Assembly (NCBI GenBank): GCA_000828075.3
Contig: JXCB02000039.1
Location: 328,890 to 392,889 of the forward strand
Source: Tolypothrix campylonemoides VB511288
GTDB lineage: Bacteria > Cyanobacteriota > Cyanobacteriia > Cyanobacteriales > Nostocaceae
Direction of reading: 5' to 3'
DNA length: 64,000 nucleotides
Shown: piece after piece, positions 15,951 through 23,818 of the stretch
How the letters are laid out: the number at the start of each line of letters is the position of its first letter
Numbering within the stretch: position 1 is the first letter of the stretch
Notes under the pieces: generated by a model
Told to the model about the DNA's origin: nothing
The model's input: the letters and a program-made list of their open reading frames with translations, nothing else
Databases searched by the model: none
Program-made: the position numbers and the translations under genes

Positions 15951-17108
15951 ATGGACAAACAATTCATACACCCGATGCTACCGGAAGCCACACACGACGA
16001 GCTGGCACGGCAAAACTTTGTTCAAAGTCTGAAAAAGCACATTTTTAAGAGTATTGCTCCTGGTAATAAGGTCATTTATGAAACAGTAGCAAAGCCAAGA
16101 TTTGAGCGGGAACATCAGCGTCCTCCCCAGAACCGTCATGAAATCCGGAAGGTTATGCAGCAAGAACCGCAATACCGTTGGTGGGGTGCGCTGAAGCGTC
16201 TTAACCAAGAGATGTTATGGGATGCGGTAAACGGTAGCGTAGAAAGACAGCTAAGCGAACTGATAGAACGAGCTAAAGATAAGGGTGGCGAACTGGGTAC
16301 ATTAACGCTTGACCCTAATTTCCAAGTTCCCGCTTACCAAACTGCGGTAGACATTCACTGTATGCCTGGTGGATATCACACTGAATTTACTGAAGACGAT
16401 GTTACTGCTGGTGCAATGTATGATCGCGGCTCTTATGTTTATGGTATCGGTTGGCTAGGACCTTTGAACGATGACATGGGTCTATCTATAGTTGAGAACT
16501 ACCTCAAGCCAGAATATCCCAATTTTCAACCAAAAAAAATTCTTGACATGGGTTGTTCTGTCGGTCACAGTACCCTACCATACGTGGATGCTTACCCTGA
16601 TGCAGAAGTCTACGCCATAGATATTGGTGCGCCGATGTTGCGTTACGCTCATGCTCGTGCGGAAGCCTTGGGTAAAAAGGTTCACTTCTTACAGCAAAAT
16701 GCCGAACATACCAATTTTGCGGATGGCTCGTTTGACCTGGTGGTTTCGCATATTTTGCTACATGAAATTCCTAAGCCAGCCATTCGGAATGTGATGCATG
16801 AGTGTTATCGTTTGTTGGCTCCTGGTGGGATAATGATCCATGTGGAAGCACCTTTGTACAGTCACATGGATGAGTACACAGCCTTCGTGTACGATTGGGA
16901 AACTGCTAACAATAATGAACCGTTCTGGAGTGCTATGCGCGATTTGGATTTGGGAGCGTTAGTTGCTGAGGCTGGTTTTGCATCTGATAAGGTGATTCAG
17001 AAGTTTGTTCCTAATGGTGCATGGCAAGCAAAAGTATCTGGCAACAATTCTCAAAATGGTAGTCGGGGTAGTCGGGGTAGTTGGTTTATTGTCGCTGCAA
17101 TTAAGTAG
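15951..17108 (+). CDS. Class I SAM-dependent methyltransferase with N-terminal extension
   Basis: 385 aa, start supported by AGGAGG nine bases before ATG. The first ~185 residues are an extra domain of unknown fold (RPPQNRHEIRKVMQQEP, YRWWGALKRLNQEMLW). Residues ~195-330 form the methyltransferase core: ILDMGCSVGHSTLPYVDAYPD (motif I), EVYAIDIGAPML, NAEHTNFADGSFDLVVSHIL and RLLAPGGIMIHVEAPLY. The tail NGSRGSRGSW comes from a direct repeat of GGTAGTCGGGGTAGTCGG. The small gene at 17124 follows after 15 bases, forming a likely two-gene operon. Substrate unknown. Confidence 0.85.
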   Translation: MDKQFIHPMLPEATHDELARQNFVQSLKKHIFKSIAPGNKVIYETVAKPRFEREHQRPPQNRHEIRKVMQQEPQYRWWGALKRLNQEMLWDAVNGSVERQLSELIERAKDKGGELGTLTLDPNFQVPAYQTAVDIHCMPGGYHTEFTEDDVTAGAMYDRGSYVYGIGWLGPLNDDMGLSIVENYLKPEYPNFQPKKILDMGCSVGHSTLPYVDAYPDAEVYAIDIGAPMLRYAHARAEALGKKVHFLQQNAEHTNFADGSFDLVVSHILLHEIPKPAIRNVMHECYRLLAPGGIMIHVEAPLYSHMDEYTAFVYDWETANNNEPFWSAMRDLDLGALVAEAGFASDKVIQKFVPNGAWQAKVSGNNSQNGSRGSRGSWFIVAAIK

Positions 17109-17123
17109 GCAGAGATTTCCAAG

Positions 17124-17393
17124 ATGGGAAAAACAGCAAAGGGAAAACGACCTGTTTATTTTGATGACCCTCAAACCGATAAGGTGCTAGCAATAGTTAT
17201 GGCTCTTATCGGTGAGGTGTCTGTGCTGCGAGAACGTCTCGACACTATCGAACGTTTGCTTGAGGCTAAAGATATTTTAGCGATCGCCGACATTGAAGCA
17301 TACCAGCCAGACGATGAGGTCGCCAAGGAAAGGGAGCAGTGGCGTGCAGAATATATTGCGCGGGTGCTGCGGGTGCTACAAACAGAGAGTTAA
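17124..17393 (+). CDS. Conserved-looking small protein co-transcribed with the methyltransferase
   Basis: 89 aa, not recognised by name. Basic N-terminus (MGKTAKGKRP), then a helical segment with heptad character (ALIGEVSVLRERLDTIERLLEAKDI) and an acidic/charged C-terminal half. No signal peptide or catalytic motif. The 15-bp distance from the preceding methyltransferase suggests joint expression, possibly as an oligomerisation or accessory subunit. Confidence 0.7.
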   Translation: MGKTAKGKRPVYFDDPQTDKVLAIVMALIGEVSVLRERLDTIERLLEAKDILAIADIEAYQPDDEVAKEREQWRAEYIARVLRVLQTES

Positions 17394-17702
17394 ACGTTTT
17401 TGTTTGAAGCTTAACAATTCAAAACAAGGAATGCAGTTTTGTATGGACGCAGTTCATAAGGAGAGTTTTGTTTGTCTACTCCCGCAATCTGGATAATTGT
17501 CCGGATAACTACAGAAATGGATGGGTATTTTTTATTATGAATGACTTTGCCTTTTTAAAATGAGCATAAAAAACTATTGACGCGGTTACTTTGATACGCA
17601 ATGAGTTCCTAACTTCTGGAATCTTGAAAAGTATACAGGTATATCAAAAAACAAAAAAATCACGGTGTGCGTCTGATAACTCTACACATTACTTAATTTT
17701 CC
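17394..17702. other. Intergenic region, nothing recognised
   Basis: AT-rich spacer before the CAP-domain gene. No repeat, RNA or clear promoter motif that I can support. Confidence 0.5.
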
Positions 17703-18284
17703 ATGTTCCGACAAACTGCTTTTGGCATTGCTTTAAGTACGCTTGTCCTTGCCAGCGCATTATTATCCAATTCTATAGTAGGTCAAACCTCTACAAAGAA
17801 ATCAGAGTACAGTAAGGTGTTGTCAATGTCGTCACGTCGAGTGACATCACCTGTTACTATTAAGCCTACTGATTTAGAAAAGTCAGTTTTTGACCAAATT
17901 AATCGATATCGAGCTTCCAAGGGTTTGCCAAAGCTGTCCCTTAATGCAAAAATCTCACAACAAGCAAGGATTCACAGTCAAAATATGGCTAGGGGTAAAG
18001 TTCCGTTTAGCCATCAAGGATTTGTCAGGAGAGTCGGTGCTATTCCTATTCGCTACAGAAGTGCAGGGGAAAATGTCGCCTTTAACCTAGGATATAGCGA
18101 TCCCGCGCAGGAAGCTGTGACTGGTTGGCTCCACAGTCCCGATCATCTCGTTAATATCAAAGGAAATTACAACATGACTGGAATTGGTGTAGCAACCAAT
18201 AGCGAAGGCGAAGTTTATTTGACGCAAATTTTCCTTCGCAGCAATAGATATCAGCGCTTAAGCGCTCACAAGAAACGTAGATAA
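17703..18284 (+). CDS. Secreted CAP (SCP/PR-1) domain protein
   Basis: 193 aa. An N-terminal signal peptide (MFRQTAFGIALSTLVLASAL, cleavage near residue 28) precedes a ~40-residue spacer. The CAP domain spans ~residues 60-180: VFDQINRYRASKGLPKL, ARIHSQNMARGKVPFSHQGF, GENVAFN, WLHSPDHLVNIKGNYNMTGIGV. The family His/Glu cluster is present (SH in PFSHQ, E of AGENV, the SPDHL His). Cyanobacterial CAP proteins are exported and of unclear substrate; they may bind lipids or act at the cell wall. Monocistronic by spacing. Confidence 0.9.
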   Translation: MFRQTAFGIALSTLVLASALLSNSIVGQTSTKKSEYSKVLSMSSRRVTSPVTIKPTDLEKSVFDQINRYRASKGLPKLSLNAKISQQARIHSQNMARGKVPFSHQGFVRRVGAIPIRYRSAGENVAFNLGYSDPAQEAVTGWLHSPDHLVNIKGNYNMTGIGVATNSEGEVYLTQIFLRSNRYQRLSAHKKRR

Positions 18285-18315
18285 TATAGGTGTTTCACCG
18301 AACTTAATCTGATTC

Positions 18316-18939
18316 ATGGAAGATTTTCAGGTTTGCGATCGCGACCTTAGTGACCATTCTCTCTCCCATTATCTACAAGCTGAGGTTATTGCTGTAGATA
18401 CCGAAACGATGGGATTATTACCGCAGCGCGATCGCTTGTGTCTCGTCCAGCTGTGCAACAATGAGGGCAAAGTCAGTGCAATTCGTATTCCCAAAGGTCA
18501 AACTGATGCTCCAAACTTAAAAAAACTTTTAGAAGCTGCGAATGTCCTCAAAGTCTTTCACTTTGCCCGTTTTGACATTGCCACACTGCGTTACAATTTG
18601 GGCATTCACGTTGCTCCTGTTTTCTGTACCAAAATTGCCAGTAAGTTAGCCCGTACCTACACCCAACGTCACGGACTCAAAGATGTGGTGCAAGAGTTGG
18701 AACAAGTAGAACTCGATAAAAGCGCTCAAAGTTCTGACTGGGGAAACGCTGCTAATTTATCTGAAGCCCAACTGAGTTACGCCGCCAACGATGTGCGCTA
18801 TCTCATTGGTGTACAGCAGAAACTTGCAGAAATGCTGAAACGAGAAGAACGTTTAGAACTTGCTCAAGAATGCTTTCGGTGTTTACCAACGATAGTTTCG
18901 TTGGATTTGTTGCAATTCAAGGACTTGTTTGAACATTAA
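18316..18939 (+). CDS. Ribonuclease D-like 3'-5' exonuclease
   Basis: 207 aa, a single DEDD-type exonuclease domain without HRDC. Exo I AVDTETMGL supplies the first Asp and Glu, Exo II has FHFARFDIATL, and Exo III LSYAANDVRYLIGV supplies YxxxD. KIASKLARTYTQRHGLKDVVQELEQVELDKSAQSSDW is typical of the short cyanobacterial RNase D. Expected role: 3' trimming of tRNA or other structured RNA. It lies 31 bp after the CAP gene on the same strand. Confidence 0.88.
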   Translation: MEDFQVCDRDLSDHSLSHYLQAEVIAVDTETMGLLPQRDRLCLVQLCNNEGKVSAIRIPKGQTDAPNLKKLLEAANVLKVFHFARFDIATLRYNLGIHVAPVFCTKIASKLARTYTQRHGLKDVVQELEQVELDKSAQSSDWGNAANLSEAQLSYAANDVRYLIGVQQKLAEMLKREERLELAQECFRCLPTIVSLDLLQFKDLFEH

Positions 18940-18996
18940 CAAAGTCATTAGTTAATAGTCATTAGTCAATAGGAACTAATGACTATTGGCTAAAAA

Positions 18997-19524
18997 CTAT
19001 ACTTGTTTTTGCTGTGTTTCTGCGTGATTTTTCAAACGATCTACAACATTGTAATCATCTGCGCCAGCAGGAGTCCTTGATTCTAGAGTTCCTTCGGTAG
19101 GACCGCCGACTGCCTTCCATGCTGCCAAACCGCCTTTGAGTTCAGATACGTGTACATACCCAGCATTTCTCAGCAATTGTGCAGCTTGAGCAGTTTGTTC
19201 GTCACTTTCACCGTAAACGTAGATATCACGGCTTTTAGCTAAAGATCCTGCTCTGTCTACCAATTTATCAACTGGAAAACACATCGAGCCCATGATACGA
19301 CCTAGGTTATAGGTATCGTGATCGCGCACATCGATAATTGTAAAAGCAGGTTCACCCCATTCCAAACGGGACTTGAGGGCATGAACATCAGACTGTGGCT
19401 GATGAATTGGTGGTTCTGAGGGAATAATATCGCCTACTAGATTCTTGGCTGATTCCACAGTATTCTTCGCTGCTGATTCCACAGCATTCTTTGCTGATTC
19501 CACTGTATCTTTCCCTGATTCCAT
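18997..19524 (-). CDS. Rhodanese-like protein lacking the catalytic Cys, with LEA-like N-terminus
   Basis: 175 aa. Residues 1-35 are an imperfect amphipathic repeat (TVESAKN / AVESAAKN / TVESAKN), like LEA or apolipoprotein helices. Residues ~45-150 are a rhodanese fold: FTIIDVRDHDTYNLGRIMGS at the start and ELKGGLAAWKAVGGP at the end. The active-site loop, usually with Cys after VVY/VLY, reads DIYVYGESDEQTA, so the cysteine is missing. It therefore probably binds or senses rather than transferring sulfur. The repeat shows at DNA level as copies of CTGATTCCAC. Stand-alone gene with long upstream spacer. Confidence 0.85.
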   Translation of the reverse strand: MESGKDTVESAKNAVESAAKNTVESAKNLVGDIIPSEPPIHQPQSDVHALKSRLEWGEPAFTIIDVRDHDTYNLGRIMGSMCFPVDKLVDRAGSLAKSRDIYVYGESDEQTAQAAQLLRNAGYVHVSELKGGLAAWKAVGGPTEGTLESRTPAGADDYNVVDRLKNHAETQQKQV

Positions 19525-19990
19525 AGTGTTCCTCCCTAATTAGATTAGACGCCTTGCAAAAGCCTTTGTGCGCTAACATACAAACAAACGCGCTCAGACT
19601 GCGCGTCTCTAAATTAGTCAGCACACCTTCTCCAGCTCTTTCATCCTCCATTTAAGAGGAAAACAGGGTAATATCACAACGCCTGATTTGTTAAGTACTT
19701 TTGCAAGAATTGTATTGACTGTCCAAAATTTACCTGACAACAGCACTCGAATTGCTCTTTCTTGAGAATGAAGATTGAGAATGTCTATCTAATGGTAGAC
19801 TTGTTAGTCAAAACATCTTTTTACTAAATTTTTGGCCAATTTCTTCCCATCCGATAAAAGATTAACCCAGTATGAAGCATCAGAGCTTACTCAGCCAAAT
19901 ATTGTGTTTTTTTACTTATGACATAACTTAAATGTGCTTTTTCTGCAAGTAGTTGAAACTAAATTTAGCAAAGTTGATGAGAGAAATGTT
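19525..19990. other. Intergenic region, nothing recognised
   Basis: AT-rich spacer upstream of the rhodanese-like gene, probably with its promoter. An overlapping open frame (19388-19651, minus) is out of frame with the rhodanese gene and not credible. Confidence 0.45.
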
Positions 19991-20125
19991 TATATAGCAG
20001 TCCGCCCTTGGATTTGTGAAAAAACAAGATCCCCGACTTCTTTAAGAAGTCGGGGATCTGAAAAACTCAATTTATGCGCTTACGCGTAGGCTGCGCCAAC
20101 ACAAATGAAATAGGATTGCTATATA
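19991..20125. mobile_element. 135-bp MITE containing the 33-bp palindrome
   Basis: TATATAGCAGTCC at the left is inverted at the right as GGATTGCTATATA with a mismatch, extending imperfectly to CACAAATG. The 33-bp palindrome (20027-20059) is inside in the opposite orientation to the copies at 8661 and 15001. The element at 37276-37384 has the same ends but a different core. Confidence 0.75.
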
Positions 20126-20241
20126 ATAATTGTTTTTCAATCTGGAACTCATCATTTATTCCTTAATTAATTAAAAGATTAATTAAAAGTTATATCTAAA
20201 TTTATTTCAGGATTTTCACTGAAATATAAATATAAAACACC

Positions 20242-21276
20242 GTGTTAGTTTGGGTTGTTGATACCAAACTAAAAACATTAGGGGATTTTGTGTCTGCTGT
20301 AGCCTCTGATAGAAGCTCGATTACTTTCAATTTATCGCTTCAATGTAAGTGCCAAGAAAGTAAAAACTTACTGAAATTATCCGACGTTTCCCAAATAGGC
20401 ACAATTTGGGACAAGCATAAAGCCAATGCTGACAAAGTTTCCAAATATTATGCAAGTGCAGATGAAGGTTGTTTCAATCACTATGCTTGGCGGATAAGAA
20501 CATGTTCAGAGTTGCTAGAGTTTCGATTGCTGCCAGAGGAATCCGAAGGTATTCTCAAGTTACAACTATCCGATGCTCGCTTTTGTCGGGTTCGCCAATG
20601 TCCTGTGTGTCAGTGGCGACGATCGCTTATGTGGAAAGCAAAGGCTTACAAGGTTCTCCCCCAAGTCGTCACAGATTACCCTAAGTATCGTTGGCTGTTT
20701 ATCACGTTGACAGTAAAGAACTGCAAAATTTCCGAACTACGGGAAAGTTTGGATTTAATCAACAAAGCTTTTAAGCGCTTGACTGAATTGAAGTCATGGT
20801 CTGCCAAAGGTTGGGTGAAGTCAATAGAAGTGACTAGAGGTCGAGATGGAGTATCCGCACACCCACATTTACATATTTTGGCAATGGTGCCGCCTTCGTA
20901 TTTCAGTCATAGATATCTTTCTCACGCAAAGTGGGCGGCATTATGGCAGCAGTGTTTACGGGTTGATTACCAGCCAGTTATTCATGTCAGTGCGATCGCC
21001 AAGCATCATGACCCCAAAGCACTTATTCCAGAAATTCTCAAGTATCAGGTGAAAGAGTCAGACTTGGTAGCTGATGTCGAATGGTTTTTGGAGTTAACCC
21101 GTCAGCTGCACAGAACCAGAGCCATTGCTGTTGGGGGTGTACTCAGGCAATATATGCGGGAATTGGAGGAGAAAAATCAAGACCTCATTGGTGAAAGTGA
21201 AGCGATGGATGAGGTTGAGGAGGAGAGTGTGTATTTTAGGTGGGAGCGAAAGTCAAAGAAGTTCAATAGTGAGTGA
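20242..21276 (+). CDS. Rolling-circle-type replication initiator (Rep)
   Basis: 344 aa with a GTG start at 20242; the exact start is uncertain because no ribosome-binding site is clear. A possible zinc knuckle CRVRQCPVCQWRRS lies at residues 115-128. Rep motif 1 is FITLTVKN (~153), motif 2 is the HUH-like HPHLHILAMV (His207/209/211), and motif 3 is KYQVKESD (Tyr268, Lys271). This matches Rep_1-type rolling-circle plasmid initiators, as found on cyanobacterial plasmids. No mobilisation, partition or other plasmid gene is nearby and the surroundings are chromosomal, so it is most likely a relic of an integrated plasmid. A candidate origin-like repeat lies at 21720-21780. Confidence 0.82.
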   Translation: MLVWVVDTKLKTLGDFVSAVASDRSSITFNLSLQCKCQESKNLLKLSDVSQIGTIWDKHKANADKVSKYYASADEGCFNHYAWRIRTCSELLEFRLLPEESEGILKLQLSDARFCRVRQCPVCQWRRSLMWKAKAYKVLPQVVTDYPKYRWLFITLTVKNCKISELRESLDLINKAFKRLTELKSWSAKGWVKSIEVTRGRDGVSAHPHLHILAMVPPSYFSHRYLSHAKWAALWQQCLRVDYQPVIHVSAIAKHHDPKALIPEILKYQVKESDLVADVEWFLELTRQLHRTRAIAVGGVLRQYMRELEEKNQDLIGESEAMDEVEEESVYFRWERKSKKFNSE

Positions 21277-21285
21277 CAACGGAGA

Positions 21286-21597
21286 TTAGTTAAGATACTC
21301 ATCATTGTGAAGGTAAGGGGGTTTGAGACTCTTAAAGAATGTAGAAGCCTTTCTCAAAAGATACTGAGTATATGCGGCATGGCGATGATGAGGATATCGA
21401 GATGCAAGTCGGCAGTACTCAGTATAAGGAGCGATAAAATAAATCACTTTTCCAGTAGCGTAAAAGGTTTCGCGGTAAATGTGGACAGATTTATACCAGT
21501 CAAGAAAGGCTAGTGTGTTAGTGAAAGAGTAAGGAACAAAAATCCTTCCCATAGGAAAACCAGGTACTTGATGGAGATTTAGCAAAAATTCGGGCAT
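21286..21597 (-). CDS. Hypothetical protein convergent with Rep
   Basis: 103 aa, not recognised. Rich in aromatic residues and His (FLDWYKSVHIYRETFYATG, RYPHHRHAAYTQYLLRK), with no signal peptide or membrane helix. GAGG lies about ten bases before the ATG. The stop is only ten bases from the Rep stop. It may be part of the former plasmid. Composition looks protein-like but I have no independent support. Confidence 0.5.
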   Translation of the reverse strand: MPEFLLNLHQVPGFPMGRIFVPYSFTNTLAFLDWYKSVHIYRETFYATGKVIYFIAPYTEYCRLASRYPHHRHAAYTQYLLRKASTFFKSLKPPYLHNDEYLN

Positions 21598-21719
21598 TTT
21601 AGAACCTCATTAGTTATAGTCAGCAGTTTTTCTAGAATTCCAACAACGCGACAGCGCACACTTAACCAAATCGCGGACACCCAAGGAGTGAATTTGGGGG
21701 AATTTTCCATTCCCTTCTC

Positions 21720-21780
21720 TTAGGCGTTAGCCGCTTACTTCTTACTATTTAGGCGTTAGCCGATATAAGCTAACGCCTAA
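21720..21780. repeat. Direct plus inverted repeat, possible former plasmid origin
   Basis: TTAGGCGTTAGCCG occurs directly repeated at 21720-21733 and 21749-21762. The second copy forms a perfect 12-bp stem (21749-21760 with 21769-21780) around an 8-nt loop. Its position, ~450 bp from the Rep stop, fits a double-strand origin or iteron, but a dispersed repeat is equally possible. Confidence 0.5.
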
Positions 21781-21908
21781 AGATGAGTTATTGGAATGAA
21801 TAAGTAGGAAGGCTGAATTACCTTGACTTGAAGCTGGGAAATAACCTCGATAAGAAGTTATAAAATCAATTCAACCTATCAACCCATCTGAACCTTCTGG
21901 AGGTATAG

Positions 21909-22199
21909 ATGACCGAACAAAATAATAGCTCCCAAGTTGTTTTAGAACCAGAACAGTATGAAACCCTAGCGCAGCTAGCAAGTAAGCAAAATCGCACCAT
22001 TTCCGATGTAGCACAGGAAGTCGTGCGTCTGGGACTAGAATCTCTCGAAATAAAGAAACAGCGACGAAAGGAAGCCTTAGAGCGTTTAGAGCAAATGCGA
22101 GAAGAAATTTACCGAACACACGGTATGTATCCGGGCGATCCAGTAGCTGAAGTACGGACAGAAAGGGAAAAACAAATCGATAGAGTAAATCTTAAGTAG
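21909..22199 (+). CDS. Orphan VapB-like antitoxin
   Basis: 96 aa with a good ribosome-binding site (GGAGG, 7 bases). The N-terminal half (VVLEPEQYETLAQLASKQNRTISDVAQEVVRLGL) looks like a ribbon-helix-helix/CopG-type DNA-binding module. The second half is charged helix ending in PGDPVAEVRTEREKQIDRV. In related cyanobacterial loci this protein type is followed directly by a PIN-domain VapC toxin. Here the next gene is on the other strand and a GTAGGGTGCGTTA repeat starts at the stop codon, so the toxin appears lost. Confidence 0.7.
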   Translation: MTEQNNSSQVVLEPEQYETLAQLASKQNRTISDVAQEVVRLGLESLEIKKQRRKEALERLEQMREEIYRTHGMYPGDPVAEVRTEREKQIDRVNLK

Positions 22200-22262
22200 G
22201 GTGCGTTAGGCGCTTTGATACGGCAATGTAGAGACGTAGCATGCACTTTCACTACACATCCT

Positions 22263-22844
22263 TCAGGGAAACACTTTAGATAAATCAACAGACAAATCCG
22301 GAAAACCAGGGAGATTTACAACAGTATGAGGCAAAAAAATCTGCTTGCTCGCATAGCCAAAATTGCCTTGCAAGTCTTGATAGGGCTGAGTGTAAACTTC
22401 CAAACAACTTGCTACTAAATTAAATATCCAGTAATCGGAAATTCCAGACTCGGCGTAGAGTGGTAACTTCACTTGCTGATCATACTTGAGCGTAGCATCT
22501 GCAACTTCAGCCACTAGCAAAATATCAGCCGGAGTTGGATGTCCTGATAGGTAGCGATCGCCCCGACTATGAGCAATCACCAAGTCTGGTTCAGGTTCAC
22601 TATTGGGAGGTAGGGTAATGGGTTCTTGTCCTCGGACTATTGCCCGTCCTTGGAGCAATATTGTAAGTTCGTAAACTAAGGAGGTATTGCAAACAGTATG
22701 GGGCGTTCCTTTTGCTACCATTTGCATGAGTTCTCCGCGAATTAACTCTACTCGGTCATTTTCTGTAAGAAACCCCAATTCAATTAAGCGGTGATAGTCA
22801 GCGACTGTAAAACGTTTGGGAGTAACTGCTGCAAAAGTAGCCAT
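22263..22844 (-). CDS. Uma2 family (DUF820) putative endonuclease
   Basis: 193 aa, full length for the family. FTVADYHRLIELGFLTENDRVELIRGEL is the standard N-terminus. PDLVIAHSRGDRY, DILLVAEVADATLKYDQQVKLPLYAESGISDYWIFNL supply the PD-(D/E)XK-like Asp, Glu and the YDxxxKxxxYA motif. Uma2 proteins are extremely abundant in filamentous cyanobacteria and their role is unknown; a nuclease function is predicted from fold only. A 29-codon remnant of another member lies at 40933-41022. Confidence 0.9.
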   Translation of the reverse strand: MATFAAVTPKRFTVADYHRLIELGFLTENDRVELIRGELMQMVAKGTPHTVCNTSLVYELTILLQGRAIVRGQEPITLPPNSEPEPDLVIAHSRGDRYLSGHPTPADILLVAEVADATLKYDQQVKLPLYAESGISDYWIFNLVASCLEVYTQPYQDLQGNFGYASKQIFLPHTVVNLPGFPDLSVDLSKVFP

Positions 22845-22944
22845 ACACAGACAACCACTTAGAAATAGGAATTTTGGCTATAAAAACTAGTCTAGCGTCT
22901 CACCTCGATCAGACAAGCTTTGATGATGCATCTCAAGGGGCGAT

Positions 22945-23018
22945 GCTCCAAAGGAGCCGCTGAGCGCAAAGCGCACGCACTCGCGTTCGCGATGGGCTTC
23001 CGCCCCGCCAAGGGCGAT
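22945..23018. mobile_element. 74-nt mini-hairpin chain inserted in a HIP1 site
   Basis: Flanked by GGGGCGAT on the left and ending in GGGCGAT followed by CGC, so removal would restore GCGATCGC. Inside: GCTCCAAAGGAGC, GCGCAAAGCGC, CGCGTTCGCG and GGGCTTCCGCCC. Same insertion geometry as at 24901, 45178 and 54871. Confidence 0.7.
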
Positions 23019-23037
23019 CGCATACCTTCCATTCAAG

Positions 23038-23491
23038 TTACTTAACTGTTACTGCTAGCTGCAACCCTAACCTCACATCTTGCACCTATCCGTAGAAAAC
23101 CGTACAAACCAAAAATATGTGCAATAAAGCTACATTATTTTTATTGGCTTTTCTCGCTATATAAAGGACTTTTGGTTTCATACTGAGTAACGAAGTACCA
23201 TCAAATTTTCTTGGTGCAAGATGTGAGTAACGCATCTAATAAAGCAGTGAGACAATAAAATTCAACTTCTTTCTTCTCCAATAACATTAGGTCAAGTTTC
23301 TCGTAACATTCTTTGACTTGTGCTGAAAGCTTATTAATTCCACCCTGCGCCTCAATAACACTTTTTAGCGCCTTACTTAACATTTTCGGGTCGTCCTCTT
23401 CTAAAACGACTTCAATATAAGCTGCTGCTTCCAATGGGTCTTTGAGGTCTTTAATCAGTTTTTCGTGATAACTTGTACTTGTAAGCATCAC
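23038..23491 (-). pseudogene. HigA-like antitoxin gene interrupted near its 3' end by a MITE
   Basis: The current open frame runs 23491-23201 (96 aa). It starts like dnstrm_HI1420/HigA-family antidote proteins: SYHEKLIKDLKDPLEAAAYIEVVLEEDD, then SKALKSVIEAQGGINKLSAQ, ending ALLDALLTSCTKKI. The last nine codons come from a 157-bp inverted-repeat element (23071-23227) flanked by TAA. Removing the element plus one TAA gives an uninterrupted 98-codon gene ending ALLDALGLQLAVTVK-stop at 23038, the usual end for this family. The protein may still work with an altered tail. No cognate HigB-like toxin is adjacent. Confidence 0.85.
23071..23227. mobile_element. 157-bp MITE with TAA target duplication
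   Basis: CTCACATCTTGCACC (23072-23086) is perfectly inverted at 23213-23227. TAA lies on both sides (23068-23070 and 23228-23230). There is no coding capacity; the AT-rich core contains no strong hairpin. Confidence 0.85.
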
Positions 23492-23563
23492 CCTGTTCCT
23501 ATAGTCTTTTTAAGCATGGAAGCGTCAACTATCCTAGAATTGTCATTAAAGGTAAAGGGTTTC

Positions 23564-23818
23564 TTAGCTTGCCACCTTTTCCAAGAAACTGTCGAAAGCA
23601 TTCTTATCAATTAACTCGTTTTCTATCAGTATTCGGCGTACAGCTACCAAATGCACGGGATGAACATATGCTTGCTGGTCGTAAGCAGGTAAAATGACTA
23701 GTACTCCTGATGATGGATACTGAAAAACTTTGTGAGAGCCAGTCGTTGGTAAGGTAGTAAAACCTAGCTTCAACAGGTATTTTTCTAGTTCACTAAAAAT
23801 AATATCTCTATGCATCAT
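23564..23818 (-). CDS. HicA-like small protein
   Basis: 84 aa. LEKYLLKLGFTTLPTTGSHKVFQYPSSGVLVILP has the arrangement of HicA mRNA-interferase toxins: a helix, GF, then GSHxxF with the catalytic-type His. The C-terminal VHPVHLVAVRRILIENELIDKNAFDSFL differs from classic HicA. The start overlaps the end of the DUF4365 gene by 11 bases, so the two are translationally coupled. There is no HicB partner. Toxin-like by fold; the real function is unknown. Confidence 0.6.
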   Translation of the reverse strand: MMHRDIIFSELEKYLLKLGFTTLPTTGSHKVFQYPSSGVLVILPAYDQQAYVHPVHLVAVRRILIENELIDKNAFDSFLEKVAS

